DNA from: Lancefieldella sp. Marseille-Q7238
GTDB lineage: Bacteria; Actinomycetota; Coriobacteriia; Coriobacteriales; Atopobiaceae
Assembly (NCBI RefSeq): GCF_949152215.1
Contig: NZ_OX424407.1
Coordinates: forward strand, 124,001 to 188,000
Direction of reading: 5' to 3'
Length of the DNA: 64,000 nucleotides
Shown here: positions 50,751 through 60,614 of the stretch, in pieces
Position numbering within the stretch: position 1 is the stretch's first letter
How the letters are laid out: every line of letters begins with the position of its first letter
The notes under the pieces: generated by a model
Told to the model about the DNA's origin: nothing
The model's input: the letters and a program-made list of their open reading frames with translations, nothing else
Database searches by the model: none
Translations under genes and position numbers: made by a program

Positions 50751-53513
50751 ATGTCTGAGAAGCATGTGTACAGCTTTGGAAAGGATCATGCCGGTAACGA
50801 TGTGACTGAAGTCGCCGGTGCATCCGTAGACGAGGCAAAATGGATTGTCGGCGGCAAGGGCGCTAACCTTGCTGAGATGTCTAAGATTGGCCTGCCTGTC
50901 CCTCCTGGTTTTTCAATTACGTGCCAGACGTGCGTAGCCTACTCTACAGCGGGCAACGTTTGGCCTGATGGCGTTATTGAAGAGATTGATTCGGCCATGC
51001 AGGATCTTGAGGAGCGCATGGGGAAGAAGCTTGGCGATAAAGAAGATCCCCTGCTTGTCTCTGTCCGTTCTGGCGCTCCGTTCTCCATGCCGGGCATGAT
51101 GGATACCGTTTTAAACCTTGGCCTTAATGACGAATCGGTTCAGGGCCTCATCAAGCAGACAGGCAATGAGCGCTTTGCTTGGGACTCCTACCGTCGCTTC
51201 GTTCAGATGTTCTCAGGCGTGGTTATGGGCGTTTCCGGCCAGCTCTTTGAGGATGCCATCTCTGCTAAGAAGGCCGAGAAGGGCGTCACGCTTGACACGG
51301 AGCTTACCGCCAACGATCTTCGTGAACTTGTGACCTGGTTCAAGGGCATCTTTGCAGCCAATGTTGACGTCAAAGAGCACCCAGAGGTTTCAAAGAACGG
51401 CTTTGCCGTCTTTCCTTCCGATCCATATCTCCAGCTCCGCCTTGCTGAGCAGGCTGTTTTCGGTTCTTGGATGAACGACCGCGCCATCCTCTATCGTAAG
51501 CAGAACAAGATTCCTGATGACCTTGGTACTGCTGTAAACGTTCAGGTCATGGTTTTCGGCAACAAGGGTGAGACTTCGGCTACCGGCGTTGCTTTTACGC
51601 GTAACCCCGCCGACGGCACCAACGAGCGCTATGGCGATTTCCTTGTTAACGCGCAGGGCGAAGACGTTGTTGCTGGTATCCGCAACACCGAGCCTATTAC
51701 CGATCTTGTTAAGGTTCCCGCTCTCAAAGAGGCGGGCGAAGAGCTCTTCCACGTCTTTGAGATTCTTGAGGATCACTACGCTGACATGATGGACATTGAG
51801 TTCACCATCGAAAACGGCAAGCTTTGGATGCTTCAGACTCGTGTAGGCAAGCGTACGGCACTTTCCGCTCTGAAGGTCGCAATCCAGATGTATGAGGAAG
51901 GCCGCATCACCAAGGAGCAGGCTGTTACCCGCGTTGCTCCTGAGCAGCTCGACCAGCTTTTGCACCCGCAATTTGACCCCAATGCAAAGTATGAGACTAT
52001 CGCCAAGGGTCTTAATGCCTCTCCTGGCGCTGCTGTCGGCGCTGCCGTGTTCTCGTCTTCAGACGCCGAGAAGTACGCCGAGGCTGGTAAGCCTTGTATC
52101 TTGGTTCGCTGGGAAACTACGCCCGATGATCTTCATGGCATGGTCGCGGCTGAGGGCATCCTTACGTCTCATGGCGGCAAGACCAGCCATGCGGCTGTCA
52201 TCGCCCGTGGCATGGGCGCTCCTTGCGTCTGCGGCGTTGATGTTTTGCGTATTGACGCGGCTAACAAGCGCTTCACGGTCGCTGGCTCTGATCTGGTTGT
52301 TAATGAAGGCGATATCATCTCCATTGACGGCACTACCGGCGATGTCATTCTCGGCGCTGTCGAGTTGGTCCAGCCTGAGCTCTCCGGTGACCTTCAGACA
52401 ATCCTGAAGTGGGCTGACGAGGTTCGTCTTGATAGCTCTCGCGGCCGCAACATCGGCGTTCGTGCAAACGCCGACAACCCCGCCGACGCTCAGACATCAC
52501 TTGATAACGGCGCAGAGGCAATCGGCCTTGACCGCACCGAGCACATGTTCCTCGGTGAGCGTAAGCACCTTATCCAGGACTTCATTTTGGCTGATTCCGA
52601 GGACGTCAAGCAGCTTGCTATTGACCAGCTTGGTCGCGCGCAAAAGGGCGATTTCCTTGGTATGTTCAAGGTTATGGACGGCAAAGACGTTGTTGTTCGC
52701 CTGCTTGATCCGCCTCTGCATGAGTTCCTTGACTCTCCGCGCGATCTTGAGGTTGAGATTGCCCATGATGAAGAGCAGGGTAAAGACGCTACCGCTAAAC
52801 GGGCACTTCTCGCTAAGTTTGATGCGTTCCAGGAAGCAAACCCCATGCTCGGTTTGCGTGGCTGCCGTTTGGGCATCGTGTATCCCGAGCTCAATGTTAT
52901 GCAAGTTCGTGCTATAGCAAGCGCCGCCGCAGAGCTCAAGCGCGTCGGCCTTGATCCCCATCCTGAGATCATGGTTCCTCTCGTAGGCTTTGAGGAGGAG
53001 CTGGTACAGGTGCGTGAAGAGGTCGAGAAGACCATCAAACAGGTTGCCGATGAGTACGGCGTTGAGCTGGATATCCCCGTTGGTACCATGATTGAGCTGC
53101 CTCGCGCTGCCATCATGTCTGAAGAAATTGCAAAGCATGCTGATTTCTTCTCCTTCGGCACCAACGACCTGACCCAGACCTGCCTCGGCTTCTCCCGCGA
53201 CGACGTTGAGTCCGCCTTTATGCCTCTGTATTTGGAGCGCAAGATTGTTAAGACCAACCCGTTCGCAACGCTTGACAAGGGTGTTGCAGAGCTCGTCCGC
53301 ATGGGCGTCGAAGGCGGTCATAAGGGTAACCCCAACCTCACCATTGGCGTCTGCGGAGAGACGGGCGGCGATCCTGAGTCCATCCACATGTACTACAACC
53401 TTGGTCTTGACTATGTGTCTTGCTCGCCGTATCGCGTGCCCATCGCTCGTCTTGCGGCAGCTCAGGCAAAGCTCGCTGCAAACGGCGGACCGAAGAAGAT
53501 TGCTACCAAGTAA
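50751..53513 (+). CDS. ppdK: Pyruvate, phosphate dikinase
   Basis: 920 residues. N-terminal ATP-grasp domain (IVGGKGANLAEMSKIGLPVPPGF), central phospho-His domain with GGKTSHAAVIARGMGAPCVCG, and C-terminal PEP-binding barrel (DFFSFGTNDLTQTCLGFSRDD ... GVCGETGGDP). Interconverts pyruvate, ATP and phosphate with PEP, AMP and PPi; in fermenting anaerobes it serves PPi-linked glycolysis. TTGGAG precedes ATG 50751. Codon use looks biased towards strongly expressed genes. Confidence 0.97.
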   Translation: MSEKHVYSFGKDHAGNDVTEVAGASVDEAKWIVGGKGANLAEMSKIGLPVPPGFSITCQTCVAYSTAGNVWPDGVIEEIDSAMQDLEERMGKKLGDKEDPLLVSVRSGAPFSMPGMMDTVLNLGLNDESVQGLIKQTGNERFAWDSYRRFVQMFSGVVMGVSGQLFEDAISAKKAEKGVTLDTELTANDLRELVTWFKGIFAANVDVKEHPEVSKNGFAVFPSDPYLQLRLAEQAVFGSWMNDRAILYRKQNKIPDDLGTAVNVQVMVFGNKGETSATGVAFTRNPADGTNERYGDFLVNAQGEDVVAGIRNTEPITDLVKVPALKEAGEELFHVFEILEDHYADMMDIEFTIENGKLWMLQTRVGKRTALSALKVAIQMYEEGRITKEQAVTRVAPEQLDQLLHPQFDPNAKYETIAKGLNASPGAAVGAAVFSSSDAEKYAEAGKPCILVRWETTPDDLHGMVAAEGILTSHGGKTSHAAVIARGMGAPCVCGVDVLRIDAANKRFTVAGSDLVVNEGDIISIDGTTGDVILGAVELVQPELSGDLQTILKWADEVRLDSSRGRNIGVRANADNPADAQTSLDNGAEAIGLDRTEHMFLGERKHLIQDFILADSEDVKQLAIDQLGRAQKGDFLGMFKVMDGKDVVVRLLDPPLHEFLDSPRDLEVEIAHDEEQGKDATAKRALLAKFDAFQEANPMLGLRGCRLGIVYPELNVMQVRAIASAAAELKRVGLDPHPEIMVPLVGFEEELVQVREEVEKTIKQVADEYGVELDIPVGTMIELPRAAIMSEEIAKHADFFSFGTNDLTQTCLGFSRDDVESAFMPLYLERKIVKTNPFATLDKGVAELVRMGVEGGHKGNPNLTIGVCGETGGDPESIHMYYNLGLDYVSCSPYRVPIARLAAAQAKLAANGGPKKIATK

Positions 53514-53565
53514 TTTCAATCAGGTTCACCACGGCGCTCTTTGCGTGTGAGATGCAGCTGTTATC

Positions 53566-53600
53566 AAAAGGAGAATGTCTTCGGGCATTCTCCTTTTCTG
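53566..53600 (+). terminator. Intrinsic terminator after ppdK
   Basis: AAAAGGAGAATG (53566-53577) pairs perfectly with CATTCTCCTTTT (53586-53597), 8-base loop, T-rich end. Confidence 0.85.
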
Positions 53601-53658
53601 TTAGACTTTTGAAAACATTCGCCGCCTGCGCGCGCTATATGAGTTTTTTGGGGGCATC

Positions 53659-54720
53659 ATGAAAACCGTTACGCGAGAAGACCTTGAGCGTCGTGAGCAT
53701 GAATTCCTTGCTCCGGAGGCCGCATTTTCCGATAGTTCACAAGGGCGTCTGACACCTGAGGAACCCGATGCGTTTCGTACCTGCTATCAGTGCGACAGGG
53801 ACCGCATACTGCACAGCAAAAGTTTTCGCCGCCTTGCTCATAAGACGCAAGTGTTTCTCGCGCCGGAAGGCGATCACTATCGCACACGGCTCATCCATAC
53901 GTTAGAAGTCGCTCAGATTTCGAGATCTATCGCACGTCCTTTGGGACTGAATGAAGACCTGGCAGAGGCGATAGCGCTTGGACACGACCTTGGGCATACG
54001 CCATTTGGGCATATCGGCGAGAAGGCCTTGTCAACAGCCATTGCTCTCTATAGGGGTCTGAATCCTTTGGATCCAAAAAATCAGCGGCTTTTTGCTCATA
54101 ATGAACAAGGGGCGCGCATCGTTGAGCTTCTTGAACGTAACGGCAGGGGTCTTAATTTGAGCCGAGAGGTAGTAGACGGCATTCGGTGCCACTCGGGCAG
54201 TCTTCGAGCCATGACAGCGGAAGGTCGCATCGTCGGCGTTGCCGACCGTATCGCCTATGTAACGCACGACATTGACGATGCAGAACGCGCTGGACTTCTC
54301 ACGGAAGCAATGTTGCCTCGGGAGTCGCGCGCGCTTCTCGGGGGTTCGTCTTCCGAGCGCATCGAAACTATGGTGCATGACATCGTTATCAAGAGCGCGG
54401 CCGTAGGGGATATTCAGATGTCGGAAGTCATGTGGGATGCCATGATGCACATGCGTTCGTTTCTCTTTGATAACCTCTACGCAAATGGGGATGCAAAATA
54501 CGAAGAGCCCAAAGCGTACGACCTCATTATCGAGCTGTTTGACTACTTCATTTCGCACCTTGATGAAGTGCCTGATGAGTATACGGTTCACGATGCGGAT
54601 AAGCCCGAACTGCAGGTAGCTGATTTTGTTGCAGGCATGACAGACAGATATGCAACGCGGACCTTTGAAGACCTGCGTCTTCCGAAATCGTGGAGGGAGA
54701 ACAGAGGTAATCACAGGTAA
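53659..54720 (+). CDS. dgt: Deoxyguanosinetriphosphate triphosphohydrolase (dGTPase-like)
   Basis: 353 residues. HD-domain protein with FRRLAHKTQVFLAPEGDHYRTRLIHTLEVAQI and ALGHDLGHTPFGHIGE, the dGTPase/SAMHD1-like signature. Degrades dNTPs, chiefly dGTP, to deoxynucleoside and triphosphate. ATG 53659 with GGGGG shortly upstream. In related genomes dgt often precedes dnaG-rpoD; here rplS follows after 180 bases, in which a small AGCGAG/CTCGCT hairpin (no T-run) and the rplS promoter are the only features seen. Confidence 0.92.
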   Translation: MKTVTREDLERREHEFLAPEAAFSDSSQGRLTPEEPDAFRTCYQCDRDRILHSKSFRRLAHKTQVFLAPEGDHYRTRLIHTLEVAQISRSIARPLGLNEDLAEAIALGHDLGHTPFGHIGEKALSTAIALYRGLNPLDPKNQRLFAHNEQGARIVELLERNGRGLNLSREVVDGIRCHSGSLRAMTAEGRIVGVADRIAYVTHDIDDAERAGLLTEAMLPRESRALLGGSSSERIETMVHDIVIKSAAVGDIQMSEVMWDAMMHMRSFLFDNLYANGDAKYEEPKAYDLIIELFDYFISHLDEVPDEYTVHDADKPELQVADFVAGMTDRYATRTFEDLRLPKSWRENRGNHR

Positions 54721-54806
54721 GGCGATAAGAACAACGCGCAAGAATGGGGAAGAGCGAGCACTTCTCGCTGAAACAGAGGAATTTGAAAGAAATTCTCGCG
54801 TTATCC

Positions 54807-54835
54807 TTGCCTGAAAGCCCAAGGTCTAATATACT
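54807..54835 (+). promoter_or_regulatory. Promoter of rplS
   Basis: TTGCCT (54807-54812), 17-base spacer, TATACT (54830-54835). Start near 54842, about 60 bases before rplS. Confidence 0.65.
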
Positions 54836-54900
54836 TTTCACCTATGTGTTGAGCTATGTGTCGCTCGCCTCTGCGTCGGCACCTCTAGAGATGAGGAAAT

Positions 54901-55242
54901 ATGGATTACATTCGCGCAATTGAGCGCCAGCAGATCCGCGAGGATATCCCCGCTGTTCGCGTTGGTGACAATGTAAAGGTTCACTATCGCATCGTCGAGG
55001 GTGACCGTACTCGTGAACAGGTCTTTCAGGGCGACATCATCCGCCTTTCAGGCGAGGGTTCGCGTGAGACGTTTACCGTCCGTAAAATCAGCTTCGGTAT
55101 CGGCGTTGAGCGTACGTTCCCGCTCCATAGCCCTAAGATTGCAAAGCTTGAAGTAGTTCGTCACGGTGTCGTGCACCGCGCTAAGCTTTACTTCCTGCGC
55201 GATCGTATCGGCAAAGCCGCCCGTCTTCGTGAGCAGCGCTAA
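54901..55242 (+). CDS. rplS: 50S ribosomal protein L19
   Basis: 113 residues. [35 protein letters not shown] and [20 protein letters not shown] are standard L19. Located at the 30S-50S interface. GAGG precedes ATG 54901. The usual upstream rpsP-rimM-trmD genes are absent, so rplS is a single-gene unit with its own terminator. Confidence 0.96.
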   Translation: MDYIRAIERQQIREDIPAVRVGDNVKVHYRIVEGDRTREQVFQGDIIRLSGEGSRETFTVRKISFGIGVERTFPLHSPKIAKLEVVRHGVVHRAKLYFLRDRIGKAARLREQR

Positions 55243-55267
55243 GCCAAGGCGTACCTGCAGTATGATG

Positions 55268-55293
55268 AAGCCGTCCATAGGGGCGGCTTTTTC
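55268..55293 (+). terminator. Intrinsic terminator after rplS
   Basis: AAGCCGTCC (55268-55276) pairs with GGGCGGCTT (55281-55289), loop ATAG, then TTT. Some read-through to rnhB is likely because no separate promoter is obvious there. Confidence 0.85.
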
Positions 55294-55322
55294 AGTAGGG
55301 AACTTCTTCAAGAGGAATGATG

Positions 55323-56129
55323 ATGTCGTTTGATTCATCACGATTGACGGCAAAAGAAATCGCAGCGTTTTTGAGTGACGCATCCGAGTCTGAGGTTCTT
55401 GCGCTCGCCGAGCGTTATGCCGAAGATCCGCGAAAACAGGTGCAACACGCGCTCGCTTTAGCTCAAAAACGCCTCCTGCGTATCCGCGAAGAAAGAAAGC
55501 GCGTAGAGTCACTCTATACGCTTCAGCGCGCACTGGGCGGAGAAGGCATTATTGTCGGCGTTGATGAGGTAGGTCGTGGTCCTGTCGCTGGACCTTTGAC
55601 CGTCTGTGCGGTTGTGCTTCCTGATAATCCTTATATTGAGGGACTGAATGACTCAAAGCAATTGTCGGCCGCAAAGCGCGAACTGGTTGCGGCTCAGGTT
55701 GCCAAGGTTGCGCTTGCTATAGGCATTGCCTCTATTGAGCCTGCAGAAATTGACGAGAAGGGAATGACAGCTTCACTTCGAAAGGCAATGCGGATTGCCA
55801 TTGATAAAACAGGCGTTGAGCCGGACTGTGTTCTTATTGATGGAAATCCTGTTCATGCGCATCCGCTTGAAAAAACAATCATAAAGGGCGATGCCAAGAT
55901 AGCTTCAATTGCCGCTGCTTCCGTTGTTGCTAAAGTATCCAGAGACGCTTTGATGGTGGCATACGACACGCGCTATCCCCAGTATCATTTTGCTGAAAAC
56001 AAGGGTTATGCCTCGGCAGATCATATCGCCGCTATTGCGCAATACGGACTTTCTCCGATTCATCGCGTCTCGTTTTGTGGAAATTTTGAGAAGGGGCCGC
56101 GCCTCTTTGAATCGCCGTCATATCAATAA
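55323..56129 (+). CDS. rnhB: Ribonuclease HII
   Basis: 268 residues, the longer Bacillus-like form with about 70 residues before the core. VGVDEVGRGPVAGPL and LNDSKQLSAAKR carry the catalytic acids. Removes ribonucleotides from DNA-RNA hybrids. Three ATGs in a row at 55317, 55320 and 55323; AGAGGA at 55311-55316 best fits the last. Confidence 0.94.
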   Translation: MSFDSSRLTAKEIAAFLSDASESEVLALAERYAEDPRKQVQHALALAQKRLLRIREERKRVESLYTLQRALGGEGIIVGVDEVGRGPVAGPLTVCAVVLPDNPYIEGLNDSKQLSAAKRELVAAQVAKVALAIGIASIEPAEIDEKGMTASLRKAMRIAIDKTGVEPDCVLIDGNPVHAHPLEKTIIKGDAKIASIAAASVVAKVSRDALMVAYDTRYPQYHFAENKGYASADHIAAIAQYGLSPIHRVSFCGNFEKGPRLFESPSYQ

Positions 56130-56168
56130 TGTAATTACTGTCCTGGTTTGTCGCGCTTCCATTTGATA

Positions 56169-56189
56169 CCCCTGCGCAACATGCAGGGG
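56169..56189 (+). terminator. Hairpin after rnhB
   Basis: CCCCTGC (56169-56175), 7-base loop, GCAGGGG (56183-56189). No T-run. It lies in a 200-base gap before yraN that also has an A/T-rich stretch (56206-56230) but no convincing promoter. Confidence 0.4.
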
Positions 56190-56329
56190 CATCGATTGTG
56201 GCTCTCAAAAAAATACATCAAAATTTTTTGCGGCTAGACATGCTTGTCAGATAACGGTCAGATTGAAGACAGAATGCTGTCAGATCGGCCTGTCATGATA
56301 GCTCTCTCAAGAAAGCGAAGGGAGAGCTT

Positions 56330-56878
56330 ATGGACGAACAACTTGAATTTGATGCCAAGTATCATGCGAAGGAAGAGGACTGCCCTGAATCTGCCTCTCC
56401 TGAAGAATTTGCAGGTGATGCAAAGGATTTTGAGGAATCTGCGGAACCATCAAAGGAGTCGGAGCCGGCTGAGGAGCCAGAAAAGACTCTGGCTGAGTAT
56501 TCGCCGTATGAAATAGGCGAGAAGGGCGAGCAGCTTGCAGCCGACTATCTCGCTCGCCGCGGCTACAAAATCATCCAGCGCAATTGGCGATGCAAGGGTG
56601 GAGGTGAAGCGGATATCATCGCGCGTGATGGCGAGACATACGTCATGGTTGAAGTTAAAACACGTCGCGTAACAAAAAGCGATGCGAATCTTATGCCGGA
56701 GCTTGCGGTGACAGCGCACAAGCAGCGGACCTATCGAAAGATGGCGTTGCTCTACCTTGCGTATCATGCGCATGTCAGCGTGGTTCGGTTTGATGTGATT
56801 GCAATCAATCTCGCTGCGGAGCGCAGCGCGAGCCTGCGTCATCTTATCGGCGCTTTTAGCTGGGATGAAAATGACTAG
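56330..56878 (+). CDS. yraN: YraN/UPF0102 family nuclease-like protein with acidic N-terminal extension
   Basis: 182 residues; the family is usually about 120. The first 60 are rich in Glu, Asp, Ser and Pro with no predicted fold. The rest is UPF0102: GEKGEQLAADYLARRGYKIIQRNWRCKGGGEADIIARDGETYVMVEVKTRR, with the GEADII...EVK core of a PD-(D/E)XK fold. Biochemical role unproven. Linked to rnhB and comM as in many bacteria. GGGAGAG precedes ATG 56330. Confidence 0.9.
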   Translation: MDEQLEFDAKYHAKEEDCPESASPEEFAGDAKDFEESAEPSKESEPAEEPEKTLAEYSPYEIGEKGEQLAADYLARRGYKIIQRNWRCKGGGEADIIARDGETYVMVEVKTRRVTKSDANLMPELAVTAHKQRTYRKMALLYLAYHAHVSVVRFDVIAINLAAERSASLRHLIGAFSWDEND

Positions 56879-58358
56879 TTCAGGCGCTGTATGCGTAAAG
56901 ACCGCAACCATTCGGGGCATTGAACCTGTTTTGGTAAACGTTGAGGCAAGCGTCGCGGGAGGCATTCCGGGAGTGACTATCGTAGGCATGCCGGATTCGG
57001 CTGTTCTTGAGGCACGCTCGCGGGTTAAGTGCGCCTTGGGAGCCTGCGGCTTTACCATACCCCGAAGGCATATCACCATTAATCTTTCGCCGGCGGATAT
57101 GAGAAAGAACGGTTCAGGATTTGATTTGCCCATGGCGGTAGCTATCCTCGTTGCGACAGGCCAGCTTTCGCAGGAGATTATCGAAAAGAACATCTTTGTG
57201 GGAGAGCTTACGTTGAATGGGGAAGTGGCTCCGGTAAGAGGATCAATTGCCTATGTCGAAATTGCCCGAAGCCTTGGGTGTAATCTGGTCGTCTCCAATC
57301 AAAGCGAACTCGCGGGCGCCAACTGCACACATGTGTATGGCATCCAATCCCTTTTTGATGTCTGCTCAACCGCTGATTTGCGTAAATGTCGTTTCAAAAG
57401 CAAAACGCATTTGAAGCGAACAACTCCTCAAAGTCTCAACCTTGAGTTTGCTGACGTTGTTGATCAGGAGCTCGCCAAGCGTGCGCTCATTCTTGCGGCG
57501 ATAGGATCGCATGGGATGTTAATGGTAGGGCCTCCCGGTTCAGGAAAAACTATGCTGGCTCGGCGCTTCTTATCGATTCTACCTAAGCTCGATCCGGATG
57601 AGCTGGAAGAAGCGTTGCTGATTCATTCTGTGGCGGGAGAGCCTTCGGAATGGCTTGCTCAAGGTATCCGTCCGTTTCGATCTCCTCATCATTCTATCTC
57701 GCTTGGCGGGCTGATTGGAGGAGGAAGGCCGGTTTTGCCGGGAGAGGTTTCACTTGCGCACAAGGGTGTCTTATTCCTTGACGAGTTGCCGGAGTTTGCA
57801 ACCAATACTTTGCAGGCTTTGCGGCAGCCCCTCGAGGACAAGGAGGTCCGGCTCGTACGCGTTGACGGTTTATATACATTTCCTTGTGATTTTCAATTAT
57901 TAGCTGCAGCTAACCCTTGTCCCTGCGGTTTTTGCGGCGACCCGGACCATCTTTGCAAGTGCACCCCCGCACGTATCGATACCTATCAGTCGAAGGTAGG
58001 AGGACCTCTTATGGATCGGATAGATATCGTGTGCGATGTAGCTCGCCCCTCATCAACAAAGGTTATCGAAGGCGATACGGGTTTGACTTCAAGTGAAATG
58101 AGGCAGTTTGTTATGTCCGGCAGAGATTATCGACAATGGCGAGAAGCGCGAGAGCGCGAAAGTCTGCAAAAACTTTTGTTTGAAGATGGTGCTCGACAGC
58201 TCTTTGAGCGGTATGCACGCGGACTTTCACTGGGAGGCAGGTCGATTGCGAGAGTTTCTCGTGTTGCGAGGACAGTTGCCGATCTTGAACACCACAGCCT
58301 CATAACAAAAGACGATCTTTCCGAAGCGGTTACCTTTCGCTCTCGAATACTGTCATAA
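56871..58358 (+). CDS. comM: ComM-like Mg-chelatase-family AAA+ helicase (YifB)
   Basis: 495 residues. N-terminal Lon-like fold (VKTATIRGIEPVLVNVEASVAGGIPGVTIVGMPDSAVLEARSRV), AAA+ with GPPGSGKTMLARR and GVLFLDELPEF, and C-terminal PCPCGFCGDPDHLCKC. ComM is a hexameric helicase that widens branch migration of incoming DNA during transformation. The start overlaps yraN; ATG 56865 is an alternative. Confidence 0.93.
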   Translation: MTSSGAVCVKTATIRGIEPVLVNVEASVAGGIPGVTIVGMPDSAVLEARSRVKCALGACGFTIPRRHITINLSPADMRKNGSGFDLPMAVAILVATGQLSQEIIEKNIFVGELTLNGEVAPVRGSIAYVEIARSLGCNLVVSNQSELAGANCTHVYGIQSLFDVCSTADLRKCRFKSKTHLKRTTPQSLNLEFADVVDQELAKRALILAAIGSHGMLMVGPPGSGKTMLARRFLSILPKLDPDELEEALLIHSVAGEPSEWLAQGIRPFRSPHHSISLGGLIGGGRPVLPGEVSLAHKGVLFLDELPEFATNTLQALRQPLEDKEVRLVRVDGLYTFPCDFQLLAAANPCPCGFCGDPDHLCKCTPARIDTYQSKVGGPLMDRIDIVCDVARPSSTKVIEGDTGLTSSEMRQFVMSGRDYRQWREARERESLQKLLFEDGARQLFERYARGLSLGGRSIARVSRVARTVADLEHHSLITKDDLSEAVTFRSRILS

Positions 58359-58368
58359 AGGAGATGTC

Positions 58369-59280
58369 ATGGCTGAAAAATGGGCGTTTGAACGTGGTTC
58401 AAAGCACTATCCGGCCTGTTTGGAAGATCTTGAAAACCCTCCAGACGTGCTCTACGGAATTGGAAATTCCGAAATATTTGAAACGCCAATGCTCTCAATC
58501 GTTGGCGCTCGACGGGCAACTCCTTACGGTATTGCCCTTGCTGAAATGGCTGCCCGAGTAGCCGCGGATTGTGGGGTGACCGTTGTTTCGGGAGGCGCGA
58601 TGGGATGCGATTGTGCGGCTGGTATGAGCGCTCTTGCGGCAGGAGGAAAAACAATTGCAGTACTAGGCTGTGGCGCCGATGTTGTTTACCCGCGCTCTTC
58701 AAAAAGTCTTTTTTCCGCTGCGGTAAAAGAAGGAGCGGTAATCTCGCTAGACAGTTGGGGAACTCCTCCGCGGCGCTTTGCGTTTCCGCGAAGAAATGCT
58801 GTCATTGCCGCTCTTGGCTCTGTTTTGGTGGTGACTGAAGCAGGCGTGTGTTCAGGAACCATGTCAACAGCCGAGACAGCGGAAGATCTTGGACGAAAGG
58901 TATACGCCATACCGGGGTCTATCTTTTCTCCTACGTCCGCGGGAACTAACAAACTTATCACCGACGGAGCCAGGATTATCCCGGACGAGGCGTCGCTTGC
59001 TCTGTCCCTTGCGCTTGATTTTGGAGCAACAGTTCTAAAGCAGGAAGACAAGACGTCTCCAAAAAGCCGTGTTATGTCGGCTCTTACGGCTTCTCCGTGT
59101 CGTCCGGAAGAGCTTGCCATGCGTCTTGGAGAGAATGTGTTGACGCTCATGAGGACGCTTACAGACTTTGAAGCTCAAAGGATTGTACAGAGATTGCCCG
59201 ACGGCCGCTATACACCAACCCGCGAATATCATTTAGGATTAGTACAGACAGCGAATATGAATGAGCAAAGGACGTTATGA
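58369..59280 (+). CDS. dprA: DNA processing protein DprA
   Basis: 303 residues. Rossmann-like fold: LSIVGARRATPYG, VVSGGAMGCDCAAGMSALAAGGKTIAVLGCGADVVYP, FPRRNAVIAALGSVLVVTEAG and TAETAEDLGRKVYAIPGSI. Loads RecA on the incoming single strand. A winged-helix-like C terminus follows. GGAGATG precedes ATG 58369. In many Firmicutes topA comes next; here trmFO follows with a 4-base overlap. Confidence 0.94.
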   Translation: MAEKWAFERGSKHYPACLEDLENPPDVLYGIGNSEIFETPMLSIVGARRATPYGIALAEMAARVAADCGVTVVSGGAMGCDCAAGMSALAAGGKTIAVLGCGADVVYPRSSKSLFSAAVKEGAVISLDSWGTPPRRFAFPRRNAVIAALGSVLVVTEAGVCSGTMSTAETAEDLGRKVYAIPGSIFSPTSAGTNKLITDGARIIPDEASLALSLALDFGATVLKQEDKTSPKSRVMSALTASPCRPEELAMRLGENVLTLMRTLTDFEAQRIVQRLPDGRYTPTREYHLGLVQTANMNEQRTL

Positions 59281-60614
59281 CAAAGAGAGTAACTGTTATA
59301 GGGGCAGGTCTTGCAGGCAGTGAGTGTGCGCTCCAGCTTGCCGCCAGAGGGATAGAAGTCCTTTTGATAGAGCAAAGGCCCATTCACCGATCTTTAGCAC
59401 ACCATACGAGCGACTTTGCAGAGCTTGTCTGCTCGAACTCTCTTAAATCGACTAAAGAGGAGAGCGCGGCGGGTATCCTGAAGCGCGAACTGACAGAAAT
59501 GAAAAGTTTCCTCTTACAGATTGCGAGAGAAAACGCCGTTTCTGCAGGAGGCGCCCTGGCGGTTGACCGAAAGAAGTTTTCACGTTCGGTGACGGCTGTG
59601 GTCGAGGCGAATCCTCTCGTTAAGATTGAACGTCGGGAAGCTACAGAAATTCCTGACGGGCCTTGCGTGATTGCGGCCGGACCGCTTTGCTCGGACGCGC
59701 TGTATGCGGCGATTTCCAAGCGCGTTGGCACAGAGGGCATGTCGTTTTATGATGCTGCGGCTCCCATTGTTTCAGCGGAAAGCATCGACCGCTCGATTGT
59801 CTTTTCGCAGTCTCGTTATGAAAAAGCAGGGCGAGGGGATTACCTCAACTGTCCTTTCAATAAAAACGAATACGAAGCTTTTATCCGTGAGCTTATCGGC
59901 GCGCAGCGCGTCGTCTCCCGCGAATTTGAGCAGGCTGATTTATTTCAGGCGTGCCAGCCTGTAGAGGAGGTGGCGCGCACAGGATTTGAGTCGCTTCGTT
60001 TTGGCGCTCTCAAACCGGTAGGGCTCATTGATCCAAGAGACGGCAGACGGCCTTGGGCGGCAGTGCAGCTTCGTGCTGAAAATGAGGCAGCGACCGCGTA
60101 CAATCTTGTGGGTTTTCAGACCAACCTTACCTGGGGCGAACAAAAACGTGTCTTCACGATGATTCCGGGACTTGCGCAGGCAGAGTTTGTGCGCTACGGC
60201 GTTATGCACAGAAATTCATTCGTTGATGCGCCTCATACGCTGACCGATACATTTGCGATTCCGCACTCATGCGTTCGGCTCGCGGGACAGATTACCGGCA
60301 CAGAGGGCTACGTGGAAGCGATTGCTTCGGGTTTGCTTGCGGCGCTCAATACCTATGCGGATCTGGTTGGTGCTTCTCAGATGCACCTTCCCACAACGGG
60401 AGCCCTGGGTTCTCTAGTAGCTTATGCGACTAATCCAAACACTACGGACTACCAGCCCATGCACGTCAATTTCGGACTCTTTCCGCCGCTTGATACGGAG
60501 ATAAAGAAGAAAGATGAACGCCGTGCTCGTATGACGCAAAGAGCGCATGAAGATTTTGATGCCTATCTGCGCCTCAGAAGCGATCTCTTTGGCCAAAGGA
60601 GCGATGATCAATGA
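59277..60614 (+). CDS. trmFO: Folate-dependent tRNA m5U54 methyltransferase TrmFO
   Basis: 445 residues. FAD-binding VTVIGAGLAGSECALQLA, FAELVCSNSLKS, and the C-terminal GQITGTEGYVEAIASGLLAALN and TGALGSLVAY. Uses methylene-tetrahydrofolate and FADH2 to methylate U54 of tRNA. ATGA overlaps at both ends with dprA and xerC. Confidence 0.95.
   Translation: MTKRVTVIGAGLAGSECALQLAARGIEVLLIEQRPIHRSLAHHTSDFAELVCSNSLKSTKEESAAGILKRELTEMKSFLLQIARENAVSAGGALAVDRKKFSRSVTAVVEANPLVKIERREATEIPDGPCVIAAGPLCSDALYAAISKRVGTEGMSFYDAAAPIVSAESIDRSIVFSQSRYEKAGRGDYLNCPFNKNEYEAFIRELIGAQRVVSREFEQADLFQACQPVEEVARTGFESLRFGALKPVGLIDPRDGRRPWAAVQLRAENEAATAYNLVGFQTNLTWGEQKRVFTMIPGLAQAEFVRYGVMHRNSFVDAPHTLTDTFAIPHSCVRLAGQITGTEGYVEAIASGLLAALNTYADLVGASQMHLPTTGALGSLVAYATNPNTTDYQPMHVNFGLFPPLDTEIKKKDERRARMTQRAHEDFDAYLRLRSDLFGQRSDDQ

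Noticed and set aside
37264-56265. Shared 11-mer CGGTCAGATTG before recA and before yraN, plus repeated TCAGAT near 56246-56285
   Set aside because: In 64 kb many 11-mers recur by chance, and the two sites have no other common context.
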